From: Maricaulis sp965242785
Lineage (GTDB): Bacteria > Pseudomonadota > Alphaproteobacteria > Caulobacterales > Maricaulaceae
Direction: 5' to 3'
DNA: 64,000 nt
Assembly: GCA_965242785.1 (NCBI GenBank)
Contig: CBDETA010000003.1
Location: forward strand, 620,001 to 684,000
The position numbers and the translations under genes were made by a program. Below, one piece after another: positions 24,965 through 34,427 of this stretch. Below the pieces are notes generated by a model. It saw nothing but the letters and a program-made list of their open reading frames with translations. It ran no database searches and was not told the origin of the DNA. Each line of letters opens with the position of its first letter. The first letter of the stretch is position 1.

Positions 24965-26676
24965 CAGGCGGTCTCCTTGTTCGTGAGCAGCATTTTGCGC
25001 AGGCCCGGCTTGTCGATCTTCGACGTGCCACCTCGCGGCAGCGGCTCATCCATCCGCCAGATCGTGTCGGGGATCTTGAAGGCCGCCAGATGCGGCTTCA
25101 GGAAGGCCTTGATGTCCTCGTCGGACAGGTCCGCACCCTCGCGCAGATAGACCGCCGCCCCCACACGCTCGCCCAGACGCTCGTCGGGGATGCCGATGAC
25201 GGCGGCTTCCTGGATGTCGGCATGCTTGGCCAGCGCGCCTTCCACCTCCAGGCAGGACACATTCTCCCCGCCCCGGATCACCATGTCCTTGATGCGGTCG
25301 ACAATGTAGAGGAAGCCATCGGCATCCAGAATGCCGACATCGCCGGTCCGGAACCAGCGATCCGCGGTCAGCACGGCTGCCGTGGCTTCCGGTTGGTTGA
25401 GATAGCCGCGGAACACCGCCGGTGACTTGATCCACACCTCGCCGGGCTCGCCCGTTGCGGTGGCCTCTCCGGCCTCATTCACGGTCTTGATCTCGGTGAC
25501 GGCCGGCAGGACAGCGCCACACGATCCCGGCTTGGCCTGGTATTCGGCATAGCCGTTATAAGTACCCAGCGCGTTGGTCTCGGTCAGGCCATAACCCGAG
25601 GACGACCAGGCCTTGGGGAAGATCTCGTTGATCTTCTGCACATGCGCCTCGGGGCGTTTTGCTCCGCCCGTGCCCATGGACTGCAGCGTCGTCAGCTCGA
25701 CACCCTGGCGTTCCGCTTCCAGCGTCAGCTCGTGCGACATGGTCGGCACGCCCACCATGTCGGTGATTTCCTCGGCCTGGATGAGACCGATCGCGTCGGC
25801 CGCATCCCACTTGCGCATCAGCACCATTTTCCGGCCGGAGAAGACCGACAGCATGAAGACTGCGTGCGAGCCCGTGCAATGGAACAGCGGCAGGCAGACC
25901 AGCACTGCCGGAATGCCGTCGGTGAAATCGGCATCGCCATTGGCCAGTCGCAGGGCAGCGCCCAGCAGCGCAAAGGACAGGATGGTTGTCACGGCACCGC
26001 GATGGGTCAGCACTGCGCCCTTGGGCGTGCCGGTCGAGCCCGAGGTGTAGAAAATCGCGAAATCGCTGTCGGTGTCGATCACCAGTTCCGGCGCCGGCTT
26101 GCCAGCGCCGGCTGCGACCAGACCGCCGAACGTGTCTTCCACGTCCTCGATCTCGCCGCGCCCGGCAATCAGGGTCAGACCCAGGGCGGCCTTGTGCGGA
26201 CGGATACGCTCGATCTGACGGGCGCCGGCAATGACGATCCTGGCGCCACAATCCTTCAGCGCGAAGGCCATCTCCTCGGACGTCCACCAGCCATTCAGCG
26301 GCACCACCACGCAACCCGCCGCCAGGATGCCCAGGAAGCAGGCCATCCACTCCGGAGAATTGCGCATGGCCAGCGCGATCCGCGTGCCCGGCTTGACGCC
26401 GTGCTTGTCGATCAGCCCATTGGCGATGGCGACCGAATACCCGGCCAGCTCCTTGAAGCTCCAGCGCTGGTCCTCGAAGACCACCGCCGTGGCATCGCCA
26501 TGCTCCATCGCCTTCATCAAGAGAAAGCGCAGATCCGGCGGTGCATTCACATAGGCCTTCTGGCGCACACCCAGCACGTCGGTCTCCCCGACGGCCAGCA
26601 CCGGTTCGGCCTGCGTGATCTGCTGGGCGATGGCTTCAAGCTGGGCGCGTGGCGGCGCGGCTTTCCTTGCGGCCAT
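24964..26676 (-). CDS. Acyl-CoA ligase (ANL superfamily)
   Basis: A 570-residue adenylate-forming enzyme. The P-loop-like motif is YTSGSTGTPKG, then GYGLTE, the hinge TGD and DRIKDM, and GGENVSCLEVE. The catalytic Lys is in GGTSKIDKPGL near the C-terminus. It activates a carboxylic acid with ATP and CoA, the entry step of the operon. The substrate pocket cannot be read. It starts six bases after an acyl-CoA dehydrogenase gene and overlaps MaoC, so the order ligase-hydratase-dehydrogenase is tightly coupled. Confidence 0.93.
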   Translation of the reverse strand: MAARKAAPPRAQLEAIAQQITQAEPVLAVGETDVLGVRQKAYVNAPPDLRFLLMKAMEHGDATAVVFEDQRWSFKELAGYSVAIANGLIDKHGVKPGTRIALAMRNSPEWMACFLGILAAGCVVVPLNGWWTSEEMAFALKDCGARIVIAGARQIERIRPHKAALGLTLIAGRGEIEDVEDTFGGLVAAGAGKPAPELVIDTDSDFAIFYTSGSTGTPKGAVLTHRGAVTTILSFALLGAALRLANGDADFTDGIPAVLVCLPLFHCTGSHAVFMLSVFSGRKMVLMRKWDAADAIGLIQAEEITDMVGVPTMSHELTLEAERQGVELTTLQSMGTGGAKRPEAHVQKINEIFPKAWSSSGYGLTETNALGTYNGYAEYQAKPGSCGAVLPAVTEIKTVNEAGEATATGEPGEVWIKSPAVFRGYLNQPEATAAVLTADRWFRTGDVGILDADGFLYIVDRIKDMVIRGGENVSCLEVEGALAKHADIQEAAVIGIPDERLGERVGAAVYLREGADLSDEDIKAFLKPHLAAFKIPDTIWRMDEPLPRGGTSKIDKPGLRKMLLTNKETA

Positions 26677-26682
26677 GATCGG

Positions 26683-27921
26683 TCAGCCCTCCAGGCTCTC
26701 ATTGAGATACTGCTTGAGCTCCTTGCGGGCGATCACCATGCGGTGGACCGCGTCGGGTCCGTCGGCAAAGCGCAGCGTGCGCAGGCCGGTCCACATCGCC
26801 GCCAGCGGCGTATCCTGGGACACACCGACGCCGCCATGCATCTGCATCGCCTCGTCGACCGTATCCAGCGCCACCCGCGGCGCGATCACCTTGATCTGCG
26901 AGATGTAGGGCGCCGCGGCGCGCGGATCGCCCTGGTCCATCATCCAGGCGGCTTTCAGGCACAACAGGCGCGCCTGCTCGATCGCCATGCGGCGCTCCGC
27001 GATGATGTCGTAATTGGCACCCAGCTTGGCCAGAGGCTTGCCAAAGGCCGTGCGCGACACCGAGCGGCGGCACAGCAGCTCCAGCGCCCGCTCCGACTGG
27101 CCGATCGCCCGCATGCAGTGGTGGATACGGCCCGGCCCCAGGCGGCCCTGGGAAATCTCGAACCCGCGGCCACGGCCCAGGATCAGCGCATCCTTGGGCA
27201 CGCGCACATTGGTGAAGCGGATATGCATGTGGCCGTGCGGGGCATCATCATGACCGAAGACCAGCATCGGCCGCAGCACTTCGATACCCGGCGTCTTGGC
27301 GTCGATCAGGAATTGCGAGTGGCGGCCATGGCGCGGTGCCTCGTCACTCTCGGTCTTGGCCATCAGGATATAGACCGAACAGCGCGGATCGCCGGCGCCC
27401 GACGACCAGTATTTCTCGCCATTGAGCACCCATTCATCGCCGTCCAGCTGAGCGTCGAAGGCGATATTGGTGGCGTCCGAGGACGCAACATCCGGCTCGG
27501 TCATCAGATAGGCCGAGCGGATCTGGCCTTCCAGCAGTGGCTTCAGCCATTTGGCCTTCTGCTCTTCATTGCCGTAACGCTCGATGACTTCCATGTTGCC
27601 GGTGTCCGGCGCGGCGCAGTTGAACACTTCCGGCGCTAGCGGCGACCAGCCCATTTCCTCGGCCAGATACGCATATTCCACGGTGGTAAGGCCGTAGCCG
27701 CGCTTGGAGTCGGTGAGCCAGAAATTCCACAGGCCGCGCTTGCGCGCCTCGGCCTTCAGACCTTCCAGGATTTCGGTCTGGCGGTCGGTGAACTGCCAGC
27801 GGCTGCCCCCCTTGCCGATCTCGGCGTGATACTCCGCTTCCAGCGGCATGATTTCATCGCGCACCATGGTGCGGACCTGTTCGATCAGCGGTCTGACCTT
27901 CTCGCTAACGCCGAGATCCAT
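26683..27921 (-). CDS. Acyl-CoA dehydrogenase (third of the operon)
   Basis: A 412-residue FAD-dependent acyl-CoA dehydrogenase. It has YLMTEPDVASSDATN and the flavin-contact block WVLNGEKYWSSGAGDP, then the C-terminal helical block AMQMHGGVGVSQDTPLA. The PDVASSDATN and GHDDAPHGHM features resemble ACAD10/11-type enzymes and their bacterial FadE homologues, which act on branched or hydroxylated acyl-CoAs. That subgroup assignment is tentative. It lies between an SDR and the acyl-CoA ligase. Confidence 0.92.
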   Translation of the reverse strand: MDLGVSEKVRPLIEQVRTMVRDEIMPLEAEYHAEIGKGGSRWQFTDRQTEILEGLKAEARKRGLWNFWLTDSKRGYGLTTVEYAYLAEEMGWSPLAPEVFNCAAPDTGNMEVIERYGNEEQKAKWLKPLLEGQIRSAYLMTEPDVASSDATNIAFDAQLDGDEWVLNGEKYWSSGAGDPRCSVYILMAKTESDEAPRHGRHSQFLIDAKTPGIEVLRPMLVFGHDDAPHGHMHIRFTNVRVPKDALILGRGRGFEISQGRLGPGRIHHCMRAIGQSERALELLCRRSVSRTAFGKPLAKLGANYDIIAERRMAIEQARLLCLKAAWMMDQGDPRAAAPYISQIKVIAPRVALDTVDEAMQMHGGVGVSQDTPLAAMWTGLRTLRFADGPDAVHRMVIARKELKQYLNESLEG

Positions 27922-27977
27922 CTGGTTTCTCCCCTTATCGTCCGTGTTCGTTGTTATCGATCAATTGTGTGCCGGTC

Positions 27978-28769
27978 TCAGACCGGCCGGCCGCGCTCGC
28001 CCATCATCAGACGGCGGAATTTGCGCATCCCGCCCAGCCAGCGATCGCGCTGGGTGGCCCGGGCCGCCTCGTATCCGGCCACTGTATCATGCGGCAGCGC
28101 CAGGAAGCGCTTTTCCGCGATGGCCGCCAGGGTCTCCGCCGCCACATCGGCCGGTTCCTTGATGCCATCGGCACCGGCAATACCCCCATCGGTACTGCCG
28201 CCCAGCATGTCGGTTCGCACTGCCTGCGGACAGACGCAGACCACTTGCAGCCCGTCATCACCATGGGTGATCGCCAGGCTCTCGGCAAAGGACACCGCCG
28301 CGTGCTTGCTGGCGGAATAGGACGAGGCCCCGATCTGGGCCAGAAGACCGGCAGCCGAGGCCACCAGCACGAAAATCCCGCCACCGCGCGGCTTCATCCG
28401 CGGCCACACCTGACGGGCCCCGCGCACGGCACCCATCACATTGACCTCGAAACTGTCGAGCCAGGCCTGGTCGCTCGCGCCGGCCGCATCCCAGCTCGGC
28501 TCATCGGTCCGCAGGATGCCCGCATTGGAGACATAGATGTCGACCGGACCCAGTTTTTGCTCTGCCACGTCCAGAAAGGCGGCGATCTCCGCTTCCTTGG
28601 TGACGTCGACCTTGCAGCCGACGCCGCCAAACGCTTCCGCGGCTTCCGGCGCACCGGACAGGTCGCCCAGGGCGATTTTCGCGCCTTTTTCATGAAACGC
28701 CTTGGCCATGGCCAGGCCAATGCCGCGCGCACCGCCCGTAATGGCGACGACCTTTCCGGAATAATCCAT
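27978..28769 (-). CDS. Short-chain dehydrogenase/reductase
   Basis: A 263-residue classical SDR. It has GGARGIG near residues 12-18, SNAGIL in place of NNAG, Ser in VASAAGL, and YSASK. It ends in a basic tail. The start at 28769 follows GGGAGAG at eight bases; the upstream in-frame codons are unlikely. In this operon it may oxidise a ring or side-chain hydroxyl of the substrate or act as a second hydroxyacyl-CoA dehydrogenase. The substitution in NNAG is seen in some active SDRs. Confidence 0.9.
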   Translation of the reverse strand: MDYSGKVVAITGGARGIGLAMAKAFHEKGAKIALGDLSGAPEAAEAFGGVGCKVDVTKEAEIAAFLDVAEQKLGPVDIYVSNAGILRTDEPSWDAAGASDQAWLDSFEVNVMGAVRGARQVWPRMKPRGGGIFVLVASAAGLLAQIGASSYSASKHAAVSFAESLAITHGDDGLQVVCVCPQAVRTDMLGGSTDGGIAGADGIKEPADVAAETLAAIAEKRFLALPHDTVAGYEAARATQRDRWLGGMRKFRRLMMGERGRPV

Positions 28770-28788
28770 CTCTGTGCTCTCCCGGGGC

Positions 28789-29928
28789 CTAGTATTTACG
28801 CATCCGGGCGAATTTCTCCGCCTGGAAGTTCGCATCGCCATACAGCGCCTCAGCCACCCGCACCCGCTTCATGAAGAAGCCGATATCGAACTCGTCGGTC
28901 ATGCCGATCCCGCCATGCATCTGCAGGGCTTCACGCGTGGCCAGCTGGGCCACCTGGCCCATCTTGGCCTTCGCCGCGCACACCATCATCGCCGCATGGT
29001 CCGGCGCTGCATCCAGGGTCTCCAGCGCCTTCAGCACGATCGACTTGCCCAGCTCCACCTCCGAATAAAGGTGCGCCGCCCGATGCTGCAGCGCCTGGAA
29101 GGTGCCGATGATCTGGCCGAACTGCTTGCGCTCCTTGAGATAGCTGTTCGTCGTCTCAAGGCATTGCTGGGCCGAGCCCGACATTTCCGCCGCCAGACCG
29201 GCGCGGCCGGCATCCAGCACGCCTTCCAGCGTCTTCAACCCGCCATCAACCTCACCCAGCACCGCATCTGCGGTGACTTCGACATTGTCCAGCGTCACGC
29301 GTGCCGAATTTCTACTGTCGACCATGTCGGTTCTTTCGACAGACACACCTTTTCCTTCGCGCGGCACCAGGAAAATCGTGATCCCGTCTGCCTCGCCCTC
29401 TGCCCCCGCCGTACGGGCAGAAACAATAAGCATGTCAGCAACATGGCCCTCCGCGACGAAGGTCTTTTTGCCATTCAGACGGAAACCATTGCCGGACCGC
29501 TCTGCCGTCGTTGTGACATGGGAAGGATTGTGCCGCGAGCCTTCATCAACGCCCACGGCCGTGATCGCCTCGCCACCCGCAATGCGCGGTAACCATTCAG
29601 CTTTCTGGGCTTCCGAGCCAAAGCGCGACAAGGCCGCAGCGCCCATGATCGCCGTCGACAGATAGGGCGAGGCCGTCAGCGTCCGCCCCATTTCCTCGGC
29701 AATCACGCCAGCAGCGACATAGCCCATCGCCACCCCGCCATGCTCTTCCGGCACCAGCACACTGGTCCAGCCCATCTCCGCCATTGCCGCCCAGGTCTTG
29801 CGGTCAAACCCGTCAGCAGACTTCTCATCGCGAAGCTTGCGCAGCTGCGCCACCGGCGCGCTGTCCCCCAGGAAACCCCGGGCGGCGTCCTTCAGCATCA
29901 CGGCTTCTTCGTTCAGCACCATGGCCAT
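28789..29928 (-). CDS. Acyl-CoA dehydrogenase (partner subunit candidate)
   Basis: A 379-residue acyl-CoA dehydrogenase. The core blocks are weaker than in its upstream neighbour: ITAVGVDEGSRHNPS replaces the usual TEPxAGSD, while FRLNGKKTFVAEG and ALQMHGGIGMTDEF are kept. Such a degenerate flavin/substrate loop next to a normal ACAD is what is seen in alpha2beta2 enzymes such as mycobacterial FadE28-FadE29. I infer that it pairs with the gene at 29956. They are separated by 27 bases. Confidence 0.9.
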   Translation of the reverse strand: MAMVLNEEAVMLKDAARGFLGDSAPVAQLRKLRDEKSADGFDRKTWAAMAEMGWTSVLVPEEHGGVAMGYVAAGVIAEEMGRTLTASPYLSTAIMGAAALSRFGSEAQKAEWLPRIAGGEAITAVGVDEGSRHNPSHVTTTAERSGNGFRLNGKKTFVAEGHVADMLIVSARTAGAEGEADGITIFLVPREGKGVSVERTDMVDSRNSARVTLDNVEVTADAVLGEVDGGLKTLEGVLDAGRAGLAAEMSGSAQQCLETTNSYLKERKQFGQIIGTFQALQHRAAHLYSEVELGKSIVLKALETLDAAPDHAAMMVCAAKAKMGQVAQLATREALQMHGGIGMTDEFDIGFFMKRVRVAEALYGDANFQAEKFARMRKY

Positions 29929-29955
29929 TCTTGTGTTCTCCCCTTGAGGTGCGAC

Positions 29956-31122
29956 TTAGGTGGTCGGCAATTCGAGAATGCGCTTGGCAATGATGTTGAG
30001 CTGGACTTCCGACGTCCCGCCCTCAATCGAATTGCCCTTCGAGCGCAGCCAGTGGCGCGCCACATCCTGATTGCCTCCCCATTCCAGACCGTCCGATCCG
30101 GCACCATCCATCATCAATTCCATGCGCCGCTTGTTGAGCTCGGTGCCATAGTATTTGAGGACCGAGGAATTGGCCCCGGTGCCCTGCCCGGCCTTGGCTT
30201 CCGCCGCCACGCGCTCCATCGTCGACATGAAGGCCAGCCCGTCGATCTCGAGCCGCACGATATCGGTCCGCAGAATGGGATCGGTCAGCCGGCCGGTTTC
30301 GTCCAGGCCCAGCTGCTGCACGGCGACATCACCCAATGGACGCATCGCGTTCGAGCCCATGCCGCCGATCATCTCGCGCTCATGGGTCAGCAAGTACTTG
30401 GCTACATCCCAGCCGCGATTGAGTTCGCCGACCAGATTGTGCTTCTCGCACCGCGCATCATCGAAGAAGGTCTCGCAGAAGGGCGAATTGCCGGAGATCA
30501 GCTTGATCGGCTTGGTCGTCACGCCCGGCTGGTCCATGTCGACCAGCACGAAGGAAATGCCCAGATGCTTGGGCGCGTCGAAATCGGTCCGCACCAGCAC
30601 AAAAATCCAGTCAGCCTTGTCGGCATAGGAGGTCCAGATCTTCTGACCATTGATGATCCAGTGATCGCCCCTGTCCTCGCACTTGGTCATCAGCGCGGCC
30701 AGATCAGAACCGGCATTGGGTTCCGAATAGCCCTGCGCCCAGCGGATCTCGCCGCGCGCGATCTTCGGCAGATGCTCCAGCTTCTGCTCGTGCGTTCCGT
30801 ATTTCAGGAGCGCAGGCCCGAGCATCCAGATGCCGAAGGATTGAAGGGGTACGCGCGCCTTGATCCGCTGCATCTCCTCCCGGAGAATCTTGGCTTCTGT
30901 GCGGCTCAAACCGCCCCCGCCGTATTCCACAGGCCATTCCGGCACCGTCCAGCCTTTTTCGGCCATCCGGTCGAGCCACAGTTTTTGCGGTTCGGAGAAT
31001 TCGAACTTCTTACCGCCCCAGACAACATCACCCTCGCCTTGCATGGGCTGACGCATTTCTTCGGGACAATTGGCTTCCAGCCACTCCCGGCAGGACGCGC
31101 GGAAAGCTTCCAGGTCGGACAT
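29956..31122 (-). CDS. Acyl-CoA dehydrogenase, first gene of the operon
   Basis: A 388-residue acyl-CoA dehydrogenase with a complete flavin block: GYSEPNAGSDLAA and WIINGQKIWTSYAD. The C-terminal LRSKGNSIEGGTSEVQLNIIAKR contains the catalytic-helix pattern with the EGGTSE motif. It is the first gene of the eight-gene operon. The ATG at 31122 follows AAAGGGGAG. Its fold block and length match the active subunit of two-gene steroid-type ACADs. The promoter should lie in 31123-31260. Confidence 0.92.
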   Translation of the reverse strand: MSDLEAFRASCREWLEANCPEEMRQPMQGEGDVVWGGKKFEFSEPQKLWLDRMAEKGWTVPEWPVEYGGGGLSRTEAKILREEMQRIKARVPLQSFGIWMLGPALLKYGTHEQKLEHLPKIARGEIRWAQGYSEPNAGSDLAALMTKCEDRGDHWIINGQKIWTSYADKADWIFVLVRTDFDAPKHLGISFVLVDMDQPGVTTKPIKLISGNSPFCETFFDDARCEKHNLVGELNRGWDVAKYLLTHEREMIGGMGSNAMRPLGDVAVQQLGLDETGRLTDPILRTDIVRLEIDGLAFMSTMERVAAEAKAGQGTGANSSVLKYYGTELNKRRMELMMDGAGSDGLEWGGNQDVARHWLRSKGNSIEGGTSEVQLNIIAKRILELPTT

Positions 31123-31259
31123 GTTCTCCCCTTTATCGATCTTTTCGAGCATTCGGTATGATGCACTTGCGAAGACGTTAGCGCCGTTGAGCCAATGCGT
31201 CCATGGGGAGATGTGCCTATTTCAGCGCAAAAGCGTCGCGGGCCATCCACCGCAGGGCA

Positions 31260-31290
31260 AAGAAAAAGCCCCGGCGAAATCGCCGGGGCT
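31260..31290 (-). terminator. Rho-independent terminator of the desaturase gene
   Basis: AGCCCCGGCGA (31267-31277) and TCGCCGGGGCT (31280-31290) make a perfect 11-bp stem. On the minus strand it is followed by TTTTTCTTTG, 27 bases after the desaturase stop, so the desaturase is not part of the acyl-CoA operon. Confidence 0.9.
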
Positions 31291-31316
31291 CGATCTTTGA
31301 AGAACGAGTCTTCGGA

Positions 31317-32225
31317 TCAGGCAAATTGCGGGGCAATTTCCAGATTTTTCGCCAGACCCAAGCGCCGCAACACCAGAAGCATGGTGCCATTATAATCGAC
31401 GATCCGGTTCCAAATGCCCTTCTTGGGCAGATGCAGGGCCGAACGCGGGAAATCGTGGTGGTGATCGTGCAGGGCTTCACCACCGGTCAGCAGCGCCAGC
31501 ACATAGTCGAACCACACGGGTGTCTTCATGTGCCCGAACACATTCACGCCCAGCGTGGTGGCATGGAATTGCAGGCCGCGACCGATGATCACCGAGGCAT
31601 GGATCAAGGCGGTGAGGATCAGCGAACCACCGGCCAGCGCCACGATGATGTAGATCACCGCCGGCACAATCAGGTGCATGGCCAGAGACAGCGAAATATG
31701 AAAACGGTCGGCGAAGTGAACGACCGGATTGTCCTTCAGCCACATCGGCATCGGCCGCGCGAGGTCGTTCTCGTCGCGCCACAGGATCCAGCCGACCCAG
31801 GCCCAGACCTTGCTCTCCAGCGGATTGTGCGGATCACCCGGCTTGTCGGCAAAACGGTGGTGCTGGGAGTGATAATTGACCCAATCCTTCAGCGTGCCCT
31901 GCATGGCCAGGATGCAATTGAACATGATGATGATCTGGGCCGGCCATTTGATCTCACCGGCGCGATGCTGCCAGATCCGGTGCAGCGGGCCGATGCCCTG
32001 ATTGCACAAGAAGATCGTCAACGCCGTCACGCCCAGACAGATCGGGGCATACCACCAGTGCAGGGTCAGCCCGGTCAGGGCCAGACCAAGGATCAGCATG
32101 GTGGCCAAAAGGGCAACGCCCAGAGCGGGATAAATGATGGCTGAAAAGGCGCTGGCCCAGTTCAGGGTGCGCCAAGACTTGAGAATGGCCTCGGAGCGCG
32201 CAACGATCCGCTGGTCAAGATTCAT
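31317..32225 (-). CDS. Acyl-lipid/acyl-CoA delta-9-type fatty acid desaturase
   Basis: A 302-residue membrane desaturase with the three His boxes: HRIWQH, HSQHHRFAD and HDHHHDFP. The HxxxxH, HxxHH, HxxHH pattern and length fit the stearoyl-CoA/delta-9 desaturase family. Four or more hydrophobic segments flank the boxes. It introduces a double bond into a saturated acyl chain using a di-iron centre and oxygen. The ATG at 32225 is preferred to a GTG nine bases upstream. It is a single-gene unit ended by a strong terminator. Confidence 0.92.
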   Translation of the reverse strand: MNLDQRIVARSEAILKSWRTLNWASAFSAIIYPALGVALLATMLILGLALTGLTLHWWYAPICLGVTALTIFLCNQGIGPLHRIWQHRAGEIKWPAQIIIMFNCILAMQGTLKDWVNYHSQHHRFADKPGDPHNPLESKVWAWVGWILWRDENDLARPMPMWLKDNPVVHFADRFHISLSLAMHLIVPAVIYIIVALAGGSLILTALIHASVIIGRGLQFHATTLGVNVFGHMKTPVWFDYVLALLTGGEALHDHHHDFPRSALHLPKKGIWNRIVDYNGTMLLVLRRLGLAKNLEIAPQFA

Positions 32226-32351
32226 GGGGTTCACTCTTCAAGATTCTAAAATACTCGGTACGGACGGACGTCGGCAATGTCCGCTGTCCCGCACCGCGGG
32301 TCAATTGAGATTGTGAGCCTAACCTGCTTCGCCGGTTTGTCGGCTCATAAA

Positions 32352-34043
32352 TCAATCAGGTCCGCGCATGGGAGCATGAATGTCTTCGGGGTTCCGCGGT
32401 AGACTCACGTGGAAACTTGCCCCGCAACCTGGCATGGAATCTGCCCATATCCGTCCACCATGGCGGTCTGCTATCCGATGGCACATCGCAAGCCCGACCC
32501 CGGTGCCGGGAAATTCTGCCCGACTGTGCAGACGCTTGAAAACTTCGAATATTCGGTCGGCATGTTCCGCTGAAAATCCGATTCCGTTGTCGTGGATATG
32601 CAACAGCCAGTGATCGGCGCCCTCGCGCTCCAGAACCAACCGCACCACCGGCGGACGGTCAGCGCTTCGGTACTTCACGGCATTGCCGATCAGATTGTGC
32701 AGGAGTTGCCGCAGGAGCACAGGATCGGCACGCACCTTCTCTTCGGTGTCGCACTCGACTCGCCCGCCGCACGCAGCCAGGTCGAGTTCAAAATCCGCGA
32801 CAACTTCGGCAACCAAAGGGGAGAACTCGATGTCCTGAATATCCAGTTCGACGTGGTTGGAGCGAGAGTAGTCCAGCAGATCCCTTATCAGGCGCTGCAT
32901 CCGACCGGCCGCATCGGTCATCACATCAACCAGCTTCACGCCTCGTGCGTCCAGACGTCCTGCATAATCCCGCCTCAGCAGATCTCCAAAGGACGCCACC
33001 TTGCGGAGAGGCTCCTGAAGGTCGTGCGAAGCGACATAGGCGAAGCGCTCGAGTTCTGAGTTGGACTGACGCAGCGCCTCTGCCTGAAGGCGCATCTTTT
33101 CCTGCTGTATTTTTCTGGTCGTAATGTCGTCAACCGACCCGGCCATACGCAAGGCTGTCCCATCACTCGCCCAGGTCGCCTGTCCGCGCGCCCTCACCCA
33201 GATGAAGTCACCCCGGTCGCGCCGCAACCTGTATTCGATATCATAAGGTAGCCGCTCGGACAGGTGGGCATTGACCGCCAACATGACGCGGTCACGATCT
33301 TCGGAATGCAGACGGTCAGCGAACTCGTCAAAAGTTGCCCGGAAGCCGGTCTCGCCGACATCCAGCATGTCCATGAGGCGCGGCGACCAGAACAACGCAT
33401 CTGTGCGAACATCCCAATCCCAGAGCCCGACTGCCGAGCCCGACACGGCCAACTCAAATCTTTCGCCGGCCATCCGAAGCGCAATGTGCTGGCTGATCAG
33501 GACGCCAGCCGTTTCAAATACCATCTTGTCGTCCGCGGTGAACGGCTCGCCTCGAGCTTCCGGGGCTGTCAGGCTGAGCGTACCGAAGACGCGCCCCTGC
33601 ACCAGGAGCCGGACGCCCAGATATGTCTCCGACCGCTGGCGCTTGTAGCTGGGATGGTTCTTGAAAAGGCTCTTGCCAGCCTCATGTATGTACAGCGGCT
33701 TCTCAAGTTCGATCACGCGGCAGCAGAATGTCTCCGCGAGGTTGAAGCAGCAGCCCCGCTCCGGCGCCCCTGCAGCACCGGCAACGTGATCAATGGTATA
33801 GCGCTGCCGCTCGATGGAGCTGACAATGGCCCATGGCAAGTCGAAGTGCTGGCGGACTGCTTCAAGCAAAGCGTCGACCGCTCGCTCGTGATCGGGTCCA
33901 GCCTCGGCGCTGATCGCGACCAGTGCCAGAAGGGCGGACTGTGCACGCGACGGTTCTTTTCCTGAAACGGGCTCTTTTCCTGAGATGGGCGCCTCCGATT
34001 TTTCTAGATGCCGCCCGATGCACGGCCAGAAACACGCGCTCAT
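32352..34043 (-). CDS. GAF-PAS sensor histidine kinase
   Basis: A 563-residue cytoplasmic kinase. A GAF domain spans about 40-190, a PAS domain about 195-310 (WDWDVRTDALFWSPRLMDML), then HisKA with His340 in YVASHDLQEPL, and HATPase_c with N, G1 (DNGIGF) and G2 (GTGVGLAM) boxes. No membrane segment is evident. The N-terminal peptide repeats SGKEP twice. The start is uncertain; the ATG at 34043 has no clear ribosome binding site and the frame stays open upstream. No response regulator is adjacent, so it is an orphan. The GAF is Cys-rich (GCCFNLAETFCC), which may matter for ligand or redox sensing. Confidence 0.88.
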   Translation of the reverse strand: MSACFWPCIGRHLEKSEAPISGKEPVSGKEPSRAQSALLALVAISAEAGPDHERAVDALLEAVRQHFDLPWAIVSSIERQRYTIDHVAGAAGAPERGCCFNLAETFCCRVIELEKPLYIHEAGKSLFKNHPSYKRQRSETYLGVRLLVQGRVFGTLSLTAPEARGEPFTADDKMVFETAGVLISQHIALRMAGERFELAVSGSAVGLWDWDVRTDALFWSPRLMDMLDVGETGFRATFDEFADRLHSEDRDRVMLAVNAHLSERLPYDIEYRLRRDRGDFIWVRARGQATWASDGTALRMAGSVDDITTRKIQQEKMRLQAEALRQSNSELERFAYVASHDLQEPLRKVASFGDLLRRDYAGRLDARGVKLVDVMTDAAGRMQRLIRDLLDYSRSNHVELDIQDIEFSPLVAEVVADFELDLAACGGRVECDTEEKVRADPVLLRQLLHNLIGNAVKYRSADRPPVVRLVLEREGADHWLLHIHDNGIGFSAEHADRIFEVFKRLHSRAEFPGTGVGLAMCHRIADRHGGRIWADSMPGCGASFHVSLPRNPEDIHAPMRGPD

Positions 34044-34211
34044 ACACTTGCCACGCGACGCATATAGCCAAATCCGTCGGTGCCCGCGACGAATACCATA
34101 TTCGCTCAAATGTCGGATTTGTGACGATTTATCGTTTCTCGGGATGGACCCCGCCCCAGCATTACGCTTTCGTAACCATGAAGATTCTCGGGTGCGGCTG
34201 GGGAGGCGTAT

Positions 34212-34427
34212 ATGCGAGGCGGATTGGTGCTTTTGGGCACGGCGTTGATGAGTGCAGCCATTGTCATGGCTTGCCCGCCGTCGATGCGCGCAGATGTTGC
34301 CGATCGAGCAAATGTGCCGGACCACGTCGTGGAAGCCGCCGAGCGGCAGCTGGCGGCGTTCGTCAGCTGGGCCCGCAATGAAACCGAGCGCCCCGCCCTG
34401 TCCCAGGACACCGAATTCGACGTTTAG
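34212..34427 (+). CDS. Small secreted or lipoprotein-like protein
   Basis: A 71-residue protein that starts six bases after a strong GGGGAGG site. Residues 3-21 are hydrophobic and end in IVMAC, a near-lipobox, so it may be a lipoprotein or be cut after ACPPSMRA. The mature part is a short amphipathic helix (DHVVEAAERQLAAFVSWARNE). I recognise no family. It runs opposite to the histidine kinase and its end overlaps the ccmI stop on the other strand by four bases. Confidence 0.6.
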   Translation: MRGGLVLLGTALMSAAIVMACPPSMRADVADRANVPDHVVEAAERQLAAFVSWARNETERPALSQDTEFDV

